64,000 bases of DNA from an uncultured Prochlorococcus sp. Its GTDB lineage: Bacteria > Cyanobacteriota > Cyanobacteriia > PCC-6307 > Cyanobiaceae. This document shows, piece by piece, positions 1 through 8,116 of the stretch. The notes below the pieces were generated by a model that was not told the DNA's origin, did not search any database, and saw only the letters and a program-made list of their open reading frames with translations. How positions within the stretch are numbered: the first letter of the stretch is position 1; each line of letters starts with the position of its first letter. The stretch covers positions 62,001 to 126,000 of the forward strand of contig CABZNT010000004.1 in NCBI GenBank assembly GCA_902527105.1, given 5' to 3'. The translations under genes and the position numbers were made by a program.

Positions 1-65
1 TCACATTAGCTGTTAAGAGAGCCAGAATTGTAGCTCTTTTACCCTTCGTAAATCCTGAAGGATAA
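1..65 (+). CDS. rpsR: 30S ribosomal protein S18, 3' end
   Basis: Only the last 20 codons lie in the window, read from position 3 and ending in TAA at 63-65. The tail reads ...KRARIVALLPFVNPEG, typical of the S18 C terminus with its basic patch followed by the LLPF segment. S18 binds the small ribosomal subunit platform beside S6. The gene is followed after 46 bp by an RNase II-type gene; rpsR next to an RNB-domain gene is a recurrent cyanobacterial arrangement. The start lies outside the window. Confidence 0.9.
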   Translation, partial: TLAVKRARIVALLPFVNPEG

Positions 66-111
66 TTTCATATTGGATATAAGTTGGCACAATAACTAAT
101 ATTTCAAATAT

Positions 112-1296
112 TTGAAAGATTTAACTAATTTAAAAACATATATTATTGACTCTGATGATCCACATGAGGTTGATGACGCTATTTCATTAGAAATAAAAGA
201 AGGAAATAAAAAAAATTTATGGATACATATTAGTAATCCATGCAAACTCTTTTTGCATGACTCTAATGTTGATTTAAATGCAAGAAAGAGAAATAGCAGT
301 TTATATTTAATTGATCAATATGTCCCAATGCTCCCTAAGGATATTCTTGAAAAGGCAAATCTAGCTCAAAATAAAGTATCAGAAACTATTAGTGCATCAA
401 TAGAATTCAATGAGGATGGATCAATAAATAAATATGAAATAACTGAAGCAATAATAAAACCAAAATATCAACTAACATATGAAGATGCAAATGAAATATT
501 AGAAATAGAACCTAAAGAAGAAATCGAATTAATTGAAATTAAAAATTTATTAGAAAAAAGTATTACATTCAGAAAGAAACAAGGAGCAATTATTTTTGAA
601 AGTCCTAATAATAAAATTAAATTATATGAGGATAAGATTATACTAACTAAATTAGAGAAAACAATTTCACAAATTATAGTTGCAGAATCAATGATATTAA
701 TGGGTTATGTAACTAGTTTATTTATAGATAAATATAATTTAGCGGCTGCATATAGGATTCAAAAAATAAATTGCAATCCATCTGAAATACTTGATAGATA
801 CAATGATAGTGATATTAAATATATAATATTAAAACAATATATGGGAAGAAGTTACATAACTACCAAGCCAGGAATACATGAATCATTAGGCCTTAAAATG
901 TATGTACAATGCACATCACCATTAAGAAGATATCTTGATTTGATTATACAAAGGCAAGTCTATAACAAAATTAATAATTACGAAGTTCTAAGTAAAGATT
1001 CAGTCTCTAACATTATTGATTATTCAAAAAATAGACAATCTGAGAATAATAATATAGTTAAAAATGATAAATTTAAGTATTTAACATTATTTTTTAAGAA
1101 TGAAAAAAAACCTTCTTATAAAATAATATTTGTTAAATGGATTAATCATAAAAAAAATATTGCTTTGGTTTATTTTCCAGATTATTCACTAGAAATACTT
1201 ATTACTCTTTTTGTATCAATAGAAATATATAGTAATAAAATATATAAAGTTAAATATATTATAAATGATAGTAATCTTTTAGAATTTATTTATTAA
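112..1296 (+). CDS. RNase II-type exoribonuclease (RNB domain), short form
   Basis: 394 aa from a TTG start; an in-frame TAA at 97-99 lies just upstream and no ATG is available. The RNB signature is near the N terminus (residues ~12-27): IDSDDPHEVDDAI keeps the first Asp and the DD pair that bind Mg2+ in RNase II/R enzymes, with Glu where E. coli RNase II has its second Asp, as in chloroplast-type members. The conserved 'TSPLRRYLDLIIQRQ' block is present near residues 266-285. There are no recognisable N-terminal cold-shock domains and only a diverged C-terminal beta-rich segment, so this is a minimal RNB protein, as usual in cyanobacteria. Expected role: processive 3'-5' RNA degradation. It lies between rpsR and metG. 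Contrast it with the catalytically degenerate RNB protein at 15927-18149. Confidence 0.8.
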   Translation: MKDLTNLKTYIIDSDDPHEVDDAISLEIKEGNKKNLWIHISNPCKLFLHDSNVDLNARKRNSSLYLIDQYVPMLPKDILEKANLAQNKVSETISASIEFNEDGSINKYEITEAIIKPKYQLTYEDANEILEIEPKEEIELIEIKNLLEKSITFRKKQGAIIFESPNNKIKLYEDKIILTKLEKTISQIIVAESMILMGYVTSLFIDKYNLAAAYRIQKINCNPSEILDRYNDSDIKYIILKQYMGRSYITTKPGIHESLGLKMYVQCTSPLRRYLDLIIQRQVYNKINNYEVLSKDSVSNIIDYSKNRQSENNNIVKNDKFKYLTLFFKNEKKPSYKIIFVKWINHKKNIALVYFPDYSLEILITLFVSIEIYSNKIYKVKYIINDSNLLEFIY

Positions 1297-1364
1297 TCAG
1301 ATAATAAATATAATAGGTTGTTATTGGTTTAAAAAATATCTGTTAGTATTAATAAAAAAGCTTT

Positions 1365-2909
1365 ATGACTTTTGTCATTACTACACCTTTATATTATGTT
1401 AATGATAAACCTCATTTAGGAAGTGTATATACAACCATAATTTGTGACTCAATAGCTAGATATAAAAGACTTGCAGGTGAAGATGTTATTTTCATCACTG
1501 GTGTTGATGAACATGGTTTGAAAATACAAAGAACAGCTAATGAAAAGGGTATTGAACCAAAAACACATTGTGATAAAATCTCAGAAGTCTTTAATAATAA
1601 TTGGAAAGATTGGAATATATCCTTTGACCAATTCATAAGAACAAGCTCAAAGAATCATGAATTTGTTGTTAATGAATTTTATGAAAGAGTAAAAGCATCA
1701 GATGATATCTATATGGGAGTTCAAAAAGGTTGGTATTGTGTCGGTTGTGAAGAATTTAAAGATAATCCAGAAAACTCATCAACATACAAGTGTCCAATAC
1801 ATCAAAAAAATCTAGAATGGAAAAATGAAGAGAATCTCTTTTTTAGGCTTTCAAAATATCAAAAAGAAATCGAGAAATTAATCAACGAACCTTCTTTTAT
1901 AGAACCAATAGAAAGAAAGAATGAAATTATAAATTTTGTTTCTAGAGGTTTAAAGGATTTTTCAATTTCAAGAACAAATGTTACATGGGGAATTCCAGTC
2001 CCTGGTTACGATAACCATACATTTTATGTGTGGTTTGATGCTTTACTTGGATATGTAAGTGCCATTAGTTCTGATGCGACAGAACATTCGTTGGAAAAAT
2101 CAATTAATGGAGGATGGCCAGCTGATGTTCATTTAATTGGTAAGGATATTCTGAGATTCCATGCTGTATATTGGCCTGCAATGCTCATTTCTGCCAAAAT
2201 GAAAGTTCCTAAAAAGGTTTTTGGGCACGGGTTTCTTACCAGAGAGGGGCAAAAAATGGGTAAAAGCTTAGGAAATGTACTCGATCCTGATTTATTGCTT
2301 TCAAAATATGGAAATGATCCTGTAAGGTGGTATCTCATTAAAGACATATCACTAGGAAATGATGGAAATTTTCAAGATAAAAGATTTGTTGACATCATCA
2401 ATAATGACTTAGCTAATACAATTGGTAATTTATTAAATAGAACATCATCAATGTCTAGAAAATGGTTTGATAATAAAGTGCCAAGTAATGAAAAAATTTT
2501 AAGTGAAAATAAATTAGAGAACTTCGCCAAAATTGCTGTTGAGAACTATATTTATAACTTTGATAACTACAAATTAGATTTAGCAGCTAATGAAGTACTT
2601 AGCCTAGCAATTAATACAAATTTGTATTTGAATGATAATCAGCCATGGCTGCTAATAAAAGAGAAAGATAATCTACCTCTAGTTAAAGAAATTATTTATA
2701 ACGTTTTAGAAAGTACCCGAATAATAGGATTATTATTACTACCTTTATTGCCCGAATTATCTACAAAAATTAATGAACAACTTGGCTCTATATATAGAGA
2801 GGAAATTCCTTGGAAAAAACAATTAATTTGGGGATTATTAGTTAGCAACACAAGTCTTCCTAAACCCACTCCAATCATAAATAAACTTGAGTATGAGCAA
2901 CAACTATAG
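1365..2909 (+). CDS. metG: Methionyl-tRNA synthetase
   Basis: 514 aa class I synthetase that charges tRNA-Met for initiation and elongation. The N terminus TTPLYYVNDKPHLGS carries the HIGH-equivalent HLGS. A zinc-type insertion has CVGCEEF and CPIHQ (residues ~126-147). The second signature reads KMGKSLGN instead of the usual KMSKSLGN, keeping both lysines. The anticodon-binding helical domain follows (~360-514), and there is no C-terminal tRNA-binding extension. Length fits the short bacterial form. The 3' end overlaps the next gene by 17 bp, implying cotranscription. Confidence 0.95.
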   Translation: MTFVITTPLYYVNDKPHLGSVYTTIICDSIARYKRLAGEDVIFITGVDEHGLKIQRTANEKGIEPKTHCDKISEVFNNNWKDWNISFDQFIRTSSKNHEFVVNEFYERVKASDDIYMGVQKGWYCVGCEEFKDNPENSSTYKCPIHQKNLEWKNEENLFFRLSKYQKEIEKLINEPSFIEPIERKNEIINFVSRGLKDFSISRTNVTWGIPVPGYDNHTFYVWFDALLGYVSAISSDATEHSLEKSINGGWPADVHLIGKDILRFHAVYWPAMLISAKMKVPKKVFGHGFLTREGQKMGKSLGNVLDPDLLLSKYGNDPVRWYLIKDISLGNDGNFQDKRFVDIINNDLANTIGNLLNRTSSMSRKWFDNKVPSNEKILSENKLENFAKIAVENYIYNFDNYKLDLAANEVLSLAINTNLYLNDNQPWLLIKEKDNLPLVKEIIYNVLESTRIIGLLLLPLLPELSTKINEQLGSIYREEIPWKKQLIWGLLVSNTSLPKPTPIINKLEYEQQL

Positions 2910-3516
2910 ATTAATAATTTTTCTTCCATTATTTATGCTTGGTTGCACCCCAAATGTAATTGATGAAAATAAAGTTATACAAAAAATAGACAGTTTAGAT
3001 ATGACTATTTTCTCTAAAAGTGGAGATAAAATATATTCTATTACCAGTCCAAATTCAAGTTATGACAATATTGAATTAAAATTCAAATTAAAAAAACCTA
3101 TTATTAATATTCTTAATGGGAAAGAAACTAAATTTATAATTAGTTCAGAAGAGTCTACATTATCAGACAATAATAAACTCTTGAAATTGAGAGGGAATGT
3201 TAAATTAAAAACTTTAAAAAAAAATGAGGAAATTTTAAATGCTGATAATTTTATTTGGAATATAGAAAATACTAATTATGTATTAGAGGGAAATATTAGA
3301 TTTGAAAATCAAAATATCATCTTAAATTCAGGAAAAGCCATATTGGGTTCAGATAACATAATTGAATTTTTCAATCCAGTAAAATATATAATTAAAGATG
3401 AAAATAACGAAAATAAATATGAAATAAACTCAGAAAATGCTTTCTATAATTTAAATACTGAATCAGTAAGCTTTGAAGCAAAAGATAAAAGAGTTAAATC
3501 AACAATATATTTTTAA
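2893..3516 (+). CDS. LptC-like lipoprotein (LPS transport, periplasmic)
   Basis: 207 aa from ATG 2893 (a TTG two codons earlier at 2887 is less likely). The first 17 residues are hydrophobic and end in a lipobox, FMLGC, so the protein should be a lipidated, membrane-anchored periplasmic protein. The rest is a repetitive beta pattern with NAxxxxWNxEN-type strands, as in the LptC/OstA-like jelly-roll family that passes LPS from the inner-membrane LptBFG complex to LptA. The start lies inside metG, and the stop overlaps the convergent gene by 4 bp. The family call rests on architecture and motif style rather than on a search. Confidence 0.65.
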   Translation: MSNNYRLIIFLPLFMLGCTPNVIDENKVIQKIDSLDMTIFSKSGDKIYSITSPNSSYDNIELKFKLKKPIINILNGKETKFIISSEESTLSDNNKLLKLRGNVKLKTLKKNEEILNADNFIWNIENTNYVLEGNIRFENQNIILNSGKAILGSDNIIEFFNPVKYIIKDENNENKYEINSENAFYNLNTESVSFEAKDKRVKSTIYF

Positions 3517-4139
3517 ATTTTATTTTTTGAGAAAATATTATTAATTTTTTTGGACCAGTTATTAATCCATTTTTCATCAGACTTCGTAAAACACTTAGCA
3601 CTCCAACCTCCAATCAATATAAAAGCCTTTTTATTTATAGGTACAACTAAAATAGATGGAATGTCAGCACAAAAATTAAAAAATTCATCTCTTCCAGGAT
3701 AAAATTTAGTGTTTGCCAATGATATTAATTTCATATCTTTAATAGATCTCAGACAAGTTTCCCCAGGTATAAAATCATTACTTGAAGTGATACCCCTCCT
3801 CAATATATTAACGCCATCATTGTGGATTAATATTGCTGCTGCCGCTGTAGAAGTTAATATCGCTTCAGAACCCCATGCAAGTTCATCAATAACTTCATCC
3901 GGCATGTTTCTATCGAAGAGAAACTTATTTTCTCCTTTTAAAACAGCTTTCTCACCAGCAATGGGTTGGAATTGTTTAAATAAAAAACCTATCAAAATAA
4001 TAATTAACGAAGCTATTGCAGCTAACACTTGTGCTCTTTCAAGCTCAGGAGTGATTGTTTCTATTGAAATGAAATTTGCTATCTGAAAAATAAAGAGTAT
4101 TGCACCGACTGATATTAATGATTTACCATTGAATCCCAT
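3513..4139 (-). CDS. Cofactor assembly of complex C subunit B (CCB2/CCB4 family)
   Basis: 208 aa. Two N-terminal membrane helices (residues ~8-25 and ~38-55) are followed by a soluble domain with the repeated 'LASIIIILIGFLFKQFQPIAGEKA' style junction and a GAF-like segment (EAILTSTAAAAILIH). This matches the cyanobacterial CCB2/CCB4-like family needed to attach haem c_i to cytochrome b6 of the b6f complex. It is convergent with lptC, sharing 4 bp. The call is by recollection of family sequence character; a profile search would settle it. Confidence 0.65.
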   Translation of the reverse strand: MGFNGKSLISVGAILFIFQIANFISIETITPELERAQVLAAIASLIIILIGFLFKQFQPIAGEKAVLKGENKFLFDRNMPDEVIDELAWGSEAILTSTAAAAILIHNDGVNILRRGITSSNDFIPGETCLRSIKDMKLISLANTKFYPGRDEFFNFCADIPSILVVPINKKAFILIGGWSAKCFTKSDEKWINNWSKKINNIFSKNKI

Positions 4140-4250
4140 ATTTAAAATATGTTATTTCTAATTAAATTATGCAAATATTATATTGTTTAGTACATTTAAA
4201 ATTACTCAAACATAAGGTTTTTAATATATAATTAATCAAAACTTCTTAAA

Positions 4251-4562
4251 ATGAACCTAAACATCAATAAATATATACTTACCCTTATCTTTACTGGCTT
4301 TATTTTTATTCTTATCCCTTCAAATACATACGCAAATGAAATTAGTAGCATAAACAAATATTTTGCTATTACTCAACAGAAGACTGTCATAAATTACGAA
4401 AAGAGTCAGCCCTCATCTATCGACAACCCTGTAGTAGATCCAAATTTTAACACTATGAGGTCAAAAGATACTGAGAGCTCAACTGCTACTTATATAGTTA
4501 TAGGTTTGTTAATTGCTGCCACAATTATTCCTTTAGCAACATGGTGGTATTTCTCTAAATAA
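4251..4562 (+). CDS. Conserved small membrane protein, unknown function
   Basis: 103 aa. The N-terminal signal peptide or anchor (~10-28) ends in SNTYANE, suggesting cleavage after ANA-like residues. A central polar region of about 45 residues follows, then a C-terminal helix (IVIGLLIAATIIPLATWWYF) reaching almost to the end. The likely topology is a short lumenal or periplasmic domain tethered by one helix. It sits 10 bp upstream of cobU on the same strand but shows no sequence link to cobalamin synthesis. Function not recognised. Confidence 0.7.
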   Translation: MNLNINKYILTLIFTGFIFILIPSNTYANEISSINKYFAITQQKTVINYEKSQPSSIDNPVVDPNFNTMRSKDTESSTATYIVIGLLIAATIIPLATWWYFSK

Positions 4563-4572
4563 TAGAGAATTT

Positions 4573-5133
4573 ATGAATGCCAATGCATCAAGTATTAATG
4601 AATATTCATCTCATATAGTTTTTATTACAGGTGGAACCAAAAGTGGCAAAAGTGAATTTGCAGAGTATCTCGCAAAGAAGTTAAATAAGTTGTCATATGT
4701 TGCTTTATCTGAAAACAATTTGGATGATAAAGAATGGCAAGATAAAATTAATTTACATCGAAAAAGAAGGCCAAAAGATTGGAAATTAATAGAAACTACA
4801 GATCTAATAAATACATTAAGGAAAGAAGAAGGTCCATTATTAATAGATTCGATTGGCGGATTCGTAATGAAAAGTATTGGAAAGGAACAAAATGAATGGT
4901 CAACAAAAATGAATTCACTTATAAGTCTCTTAATTAGAAGAAAAAGCATAACAATTATTGTTGGAGAACAAGTGGGTTGGAGTCTGGTCTCTGAATATAA
5001 AATTGGTAATACTTATATTGAAAGAATCGGCGAACTTCAAAAGAGAATAACCAAAATATCTAAAGATAATTGGCTTGCTATAAACGGCAGAGCAATCAAA
5101 ATAGATGAAATAAGTATTGAAATACCTACTTAA
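4573..5133 (+). CDS. cobU: Adenosylcobinamide kinase / adenosylcobinamide-phosphate guanylyltransferase
   Basis: 186 aa, the usual length. Near the N terminus FITGGTKSGKSEFAE matches the CobU P-loop (GGxxSGKS). A basic HRKRRPKDWKLIET segment follows, where the family has its catalytic histidine (H..RR...W.T.E). CobU phosphorylates adenosylcobinamide and transfers GMP in the lower-ligand loop assembly steps of the corrinoid pathway, in the cytosol. It is followed 2 bp later by trmL. Confidence 0.88.
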   Translation: MNANASSINEYSSHIVFITGGTKSGKSEFAEYLAKKLNKLSYVALSENNLDDKEWQDKINLHRKRRPKDWKLIETTDLINTLRKEEGPLLIDSIGGFVMKSIGKEQNEWSTKMNSLISLLIRRKSITIIVGEQVGWSLVSEYKIGNTYIERIGELQKRITKISKDNWLAINGRAIKIDEISIEIPT

Positions 5134-5135
5134 AA

Positions 5136-5618
5136 TTGGAAGTCGCTCTTTTTGAACCTAGAATCCCTCAAAATACTGGTAATATTGCCAGATCATGTGC
5201 TGCATTTAATATAGCTTTAAATCTTATAAAGCCTTTGGGTTTTAAGCTAGAAGATAAATATTTAAAAAGAGCAGGATTAGACTATTGGCCTCTAGTTACT
5301 GTTAATCAGTATGAGAATTTTGAAAAATTTTTAGCAGCAAAATCAACAAAAAGAATAATTTCTTTTAGTAAAAAAAATGGATTATATTTGAAGGATTTCA
5401 AATTTAAGCAAGATGATATTTTGCTATTTGGGAGAGAAGATTCAGGATTACCCGATTCCATTATTGATAAAAGCGACTTTTTAATATCAATATTTATGCC
5501 GAATATACAGACTAGAAACAATGATCAGAAAGGTGTCAGAAGCCTAAACCTTTCTGTAGCATGCGGAATTGCTATATATGAGGCACACAAACAAATAAAT
5601 TTTCAAAATGGCAATTAA
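5136..5618 (+). CDS. trmL: tRNA (cytidine/uridine-34-2'-O)-methyltransferase, SPOUT family
   Basis: 160 aa from a TTG start placed 2 bp after cobU. The trefoil-knot SPOUT signatures are visible: EPRIPQNTGNIARSCAA at the N terminus (motif 1), LLFGREDSGLP in the middle (motif 2) and RSLNLSVACGIAIYEA at the C terminus (motif 3, SAM-binding knot). The 'LKRAGLDYWP' segment is typical of TrmL/CspR, which methylates the wobble ribose of certain leucine tRNAs. The full-length knot is intact. Confidence 0.88.
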   Translation: MEVALFEPRIPQNTGNIARSCAAFNIALNLIKPLGFKLEDKYLKRAGLDYWPLVTVNQYENFEKFLAAKSTKRIISFSKKNGLYLKDFKFKQDDILLFGREDSGLPDSIIDKSDFLISIFMPNIQTRNNDQKGVRSLNLSVACGIAIYEAHKQINFQNGN

Positions 5619-5646
5619 GTACAACCAATGCCTTACAATATTCCCA

Positions 5647-5722
<76 letters not shown>

Positions 5723-5788
5723 TTTCAATACTTTTAAATTGAAGAACATTGGTGAAATTTTAATTTAATTAAACTATTAAAGACAATA

Positions 5789-6076
5789 ATGTTTAATTCA
5801 CTCGGCACAGTCTTAGATCCAAAAAAATCTAAAGCAAAATATCCAGAAGCAAGAGTTATAGTTCTTGATGACAATTTTAATACTTTTCAGCATGTCGCAA
5901 ATTGTCTTCTAACAATAATCCCAAGCATGAGTGAACAAAGAGCGTGGGATCTAACCATTAAAGTTGACAAGAAGGGATCTGCAGAGGTGTGGAGGGGTAA
6001 TCTTGAACAGGCAGAGCTATATCATGAGCAACTATTCAGCAAAGGATTAACAATGGCTCCAATTGAGAAAACATAA
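5789..6076 (+). CDS. clpS: ClpS, adaptor of the ClpAP/ClpCP protease
   Basis: 95 aa. VIVLDDNFNTFQHVANCL contains the N-degron-binding DDNFNTFxHV signature, followed by a helical segment and the 'AEVWRGNLEQAELYHEQL' region that contacts the Clp ATPase and the degron pocket. ClpS delivers substrates with bulky hydrophobic N termini to Clp. The start codon at 5789 follows 66 bp after the tRNA. Length and motifs are complete. Confidence 0.93.
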   Translation: MFNSLGTVLDPKKSKAKYPEARVIVLDDNFNTFQHVANCLLTIIPSMSEQRAWDLTIKVDKKGSAEVWRGNLEQAELYHEQLFSKGLTMAPIEKT

Positions 6077-6087
6077 ATTAAGTAAGA

Positions 6088-6339
6088 TTGACAGAAAGTT
6101 TTTGGCTTATAAATTCTAATCGTTCAAGGGTTAAAAGGTTTTCAAAGAATAATCAAAATAAAGATAAATTTTTTGAATATATGTTTATTGACTCTGGAAG
6201 AATACTTGGTGTTTTAGGAAAAGAACCACCTCTTATGACAACCAGAGAAGAACTTAATGTTGATAAAGCTAGAGATGAATGGAGAAAGTTAATCGCTCAA
6301 GGTTGGAGGAGAACCAAACCAGTTTGGGAAGACTATTAA
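6088..6339 (+). CDS. DUF1651 family small protein
   Basis: 83 aa from a TTG start 11 bp after clpS. The pattern 'WLINSNRSRVKRF...' at the N terminus, then a central LMTTREELNVDKARDEW segment and a final LIAQGWRRTKP, is that of DUF1651, a family largely confined to Prochlorococcus and marine Synechococcus. Function unknown. Its stop overlaps the tail of an opposing microORF (6336-6467). Confidence 0.7.
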   Translation: MTESFWLINSNRSRVKRFSKNNQNKDKFFEYMFIDSGRILGVLGKEPPLMTTREELNVDKARDEWRKLIAQGWRRTKPVWEDY

Positions 6340-6467
6340 TATCCAATATTGTTATTAGGATTAGTTATATAAATTATAAGATTTAGGACGTAGTTAGCGG
6401 GCAAATTTAGTGGCTTCAAAAGTAACAAAGCCATTCCTTGAGTCACATTAAATTCTTTATTTTTCAT
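6336..6467 (-). CDS. Putative 43-aa microprotein
   Basis: ATG at 6465-6467, TAA at 6336-6338. The 43-residue product has a hydrophobic centre (MALLLLKPLNLP...VLNLIIYIT), compatible with a single membrane helix. It overlaps the convergent DUF1651 stop by 4 bp, a packing style seen throughout this genome. No family recognised. Support is the intact frame, the position and the biased composition only. Confidence 0.45.
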   Translation of the reverse strand: MKNKEFNVTQGMALLLLKPLNLPANYVLNLIIYITNPNNNIGY

Positions 6468-6693
6468 AAAAAATAAAAGTCACAATTTAATTATAAAAAG
6501 TCTGTCAAATACAAACTAAAAATACTAAAAAAAAGTTATGTAAGCACTCATTGAATAGGGATTTTCAGGATATCTAATATCTAAAACACATTTTAAAAAA
6601 TTATAGATTTAGGGTTACTTGTTATTTTTTTTAAACAAAAAATCCACGTTATAATTTAATAATACCTATTTTTTAATACATAATAAATAATCA
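6468..6693. promoter_or_regulatory. AT-rich intergenic region with -10 box
   Basis: No gene seen. A perfect TATAAT lies at 6650-6655, 38 bp ahead of the ATG at 6694, a plausible sigma-70-type -10 element for the following microORF. No clear -35 hexamer at 17 bp spacing. Confidence 0.4.
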
Positions 6694-6843
6694 ATGAAGT
6701 ATCTCATCTCAAGCAAAAGATCAAGAGCTTTGTTTGGTAATGGAATAGTTGCTGTAAGTATTGGATTAATATCAAAAAAAGTAATTAACTATCCAGCTGG
6801 AGGATGTATGAAAGGTACTCAAGAAATAACCTTTAATATCTAG
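6694..6843 (+). CDS. Putative 49-aa microprotein
   Basis: ATG 6694, TAG 6841-6843. It begins MKYLISSKRSRALFGNG and has a mildly hydrophobic middle (GIVAVSIGLIS) and a GG-C motif near the end. It has its own TATAAT upstream. Not recognised. It is convergent with the thioredoxin-fold gene at 6867. Confidence 0.45.
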   Translation: MKYLISSKRSRALFGNGIVAVSIGLISKKVINYPAGGCMKGTQEITFNI

Positions 6844-6866
6844 CCATTAATCATCTTACATTTTCC

Positions 6867-7256
6867 TTAATTCTTAAATCCAGTCAACTTTGATAACTCT
6901 TTTAGTGAAAGTACACCTAAAATAAGTTTTCCATTTATTTCCCATGTAGGAAACCCTTTAATTTTTTTATCAATGCATAATTGAGTTTGACTGTTTATGC
7001 CATCTCTTGCACATTCAACTACATTAAGTTCTCTATAAGCTTGCTTACCAAATAATTCACTTTGATTAAGGCAATTAGGACACCAATATGCTGAATATTT
7101 AACTACACCATTATCCTTAAGGTATTTTGCTAACTCGATTGATTTCCTAGTGCTTTCTGAGGTAACTATAAGTTCTTTCTGATTATTTAAGTGGAAGCTA
7201 TTTACAACACCTGGTAAAGTAATCAAAACTAAAAGTGGGATTAATAGGCGTTTCAT
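6867..7256 (-). CDS. Exported thioredoxin-fold protein (VKOR C-terminal-like)
   Basis: 129 aa. A signal peptide or anchor (~1-20) is followed by a thioredoxin-like domain with redox motif WCPNC (residues ~58-62). A second CARD...CIDKKIKGFPTWEI part carries the cis-Pro region (GFPTW). This is the pattern of the thioredoxin-like domain often fused to vitamin K epoxide reductase in cyanobacteria, here as a stand-alone secreted protein, probably for disulfide chemistry in the lumen or periplasm. It is translationally coupled (ATGA overlap) to the small gene upstream. Confidence 0.75.
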   Translation of the reverse strand: MKRLLIPLLVLITLPGVVNSFHLNNQKELIVTSESTRKSIELAKYLKDNGVVKYSAYWCPNCLNQSELFGKQAYRELNVVECARDGINSQTQLCIDKKIKGFPTWEINGKLILGVLSLKELSKLTGFKN

Positions 7257-7405
7257 TTATTAACTACTTTTCCTCCATATTTTCTAACAATCTTATCAAG
7301 CAAAATTCGTATATCTTTATTTTTAAGTTTCTCTATTTGCTGAAGATTTTCAATAAGATCACATATTTGATCCTGTGTATCTTCATTTAATTCACTTACT
7401 GCCAT
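7253..7405 (-). CDS. 50-aa helical microprotein coupled to thioredoxin-fold gene
   Basis: ATG at 7403-7405 and TGA at 7253-7255, overlapping the ATG of the downstream redox gene in an ATGA tetranucleotide. The product (MAVSELNEDTQDQI...KYGGKVVNK) is hydrophilic and predicted helical, with leucine spacing that suggests a small coiled coil. No family recognised. The 4-bp overlap is the best evidence that it is translated. Confidence 0.6.
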   Translation of the reverse strand: MAVSELNEDTQDQICDLIENLQQIEKLKNKDIRILLDKIVRKYGGKVVNK

Positions 7406-7495
7406 TTATATTTAAAGTTTTTACAATTTAATTTTAAATCAAAAGTTAATTTACATACTTATTGTATTTATATTTTTTTATTGCTATTTTTTTAA

Positions 7496-7536
7496 AGCGG
7501 GCTAAGGTTCATATCTCCACGAGGATTTAGTCCGCT
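7496..7536. other. Stem-loop in 270-bp intergenic region
   Basis: AGCGGGCTAA (7496-7505) pairs with TTAGTCCGCT (7527-7536), ten pairs including one G-T, enclosing a loop that itself contains CTC/GAG. It is followed by GAATTTTTAAA. It could be a weak terminator or a small structured RNA. The remaining sequence from 7406 to 7674 shows no gene. Confidence 0.45.
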
Positions 7537-7660
7537 GAATTTTTAAAGATTCAAATTTATTTAGGATCTTTCTTTAAGAAGTTGATTAGCAATACTCAAA
7601 AATATTTATCTCTGCTTAATTTCTAAATTCCATTGAAAAGCATTCTCATATAAAAATTAA

Positions 7661-7673
7661 TAGTGTGACACTA
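7661..7673. promoter_or_regulatory. AGTGTnACACT palindrome, copy 1
   Basis: TAGTGTGACACTA is a perfect inverted repeat (6-1-6) directly beyond the stop of the regulator-like gene at 7675. It matches the two elements upstream of that gene. Confidence 0.5.
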
Positions 7674-7674
7674 T

Positions 7675-8040
7675 TTAATCAATAATGTTGTTATTTCGCT
7701 TCATAACTTTCTTAAAATACTTAAACTCAATAAATTCATGCATCATTTTGATATTGTCGGTTAATACTTTTTTATTAACTAAATATTCGTCCACATTAAG
7801 TGAGGATCTATTATTTTCAGAAAACGTTTCGTGATCAAAAGAAAAGTTTATAAAATCCCCTTTAACATTTTGATTTTGACAATAAGATTCACTTAACACA
7901 CCTCGAGACCTCAACGCTTCCTCAACCAATAAACCTGTGACTTTTGACTGACTAAACTCATTAGCTGTGCACAATTTTTCAATAATTTCATGCACTTCTT
8001 CACTTGGCAAAAAACCAATTCTTTTCCTCGGAGAGGGCAT
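7675..8040 (-). CDS. Ribbon-helix-helix-like putative regulator
   Basis: 121 aa. The first ~50 residues (RKRIGFLPSEEVHEIIEKL...SQSKVTGLLVEEALRSRG) follow the strand-helix-turn-helix pattern of CopG/Arc-type ribbon-helix-helix DNA-binding domains: a basic amphipathic strand, then two helices with a 'S.S.V...L..EAL' core. The C-terminal ~70 residues are polar and unassigned. Palindromic AGTGTnACACT elements lie 15-47 bp upstream of the start and again just past the stop, which suggests autoregulation. Family assignment is by pattern only. Confidence 0.6.
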   Translation of the reverse strand: MPSPRKRIGFLPSEEVHEIIEKLCTANEFSQSKVTGLLVEEALRSRGVLSESYCQNQNVKGDFINFSFDHETFSENNRSSLNVDEYLVNKKVLTDNIKMMHEFIEFKYFKKVMKRNNNIID

Positions 8041-8054
8041 AATAAAAAAAAATT

Positions 8055-8087
8055 AGTGTCACACTTGCACATTATAAGTGTTGCACT
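8055..8087. promoter_or_regulatory. AGTGTnACACT palindromes, copies 2 and 3
   Basis: AGTGTCACACT (8055-8065, perfect 5-1-5 inverted repeat) and AGTGTTGCACT (8077-8087, 4-bp arms) lie 22 bp apart centre to centre, about two helical turns, upstream of the RHH-like gene. This is the spacing expected for cooperative operator sites. Confidence 0.5.
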
Positions 8088-8116
8088 ATATTTGATTTAA
8101 GTCAACTAATTTTGCT

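Noticed and set aside
3709-4086. A 125-codon plus-strand ORF
   Set aside because: Antisense to the CCB-family gene, which has clear helices and a family-like sequence.
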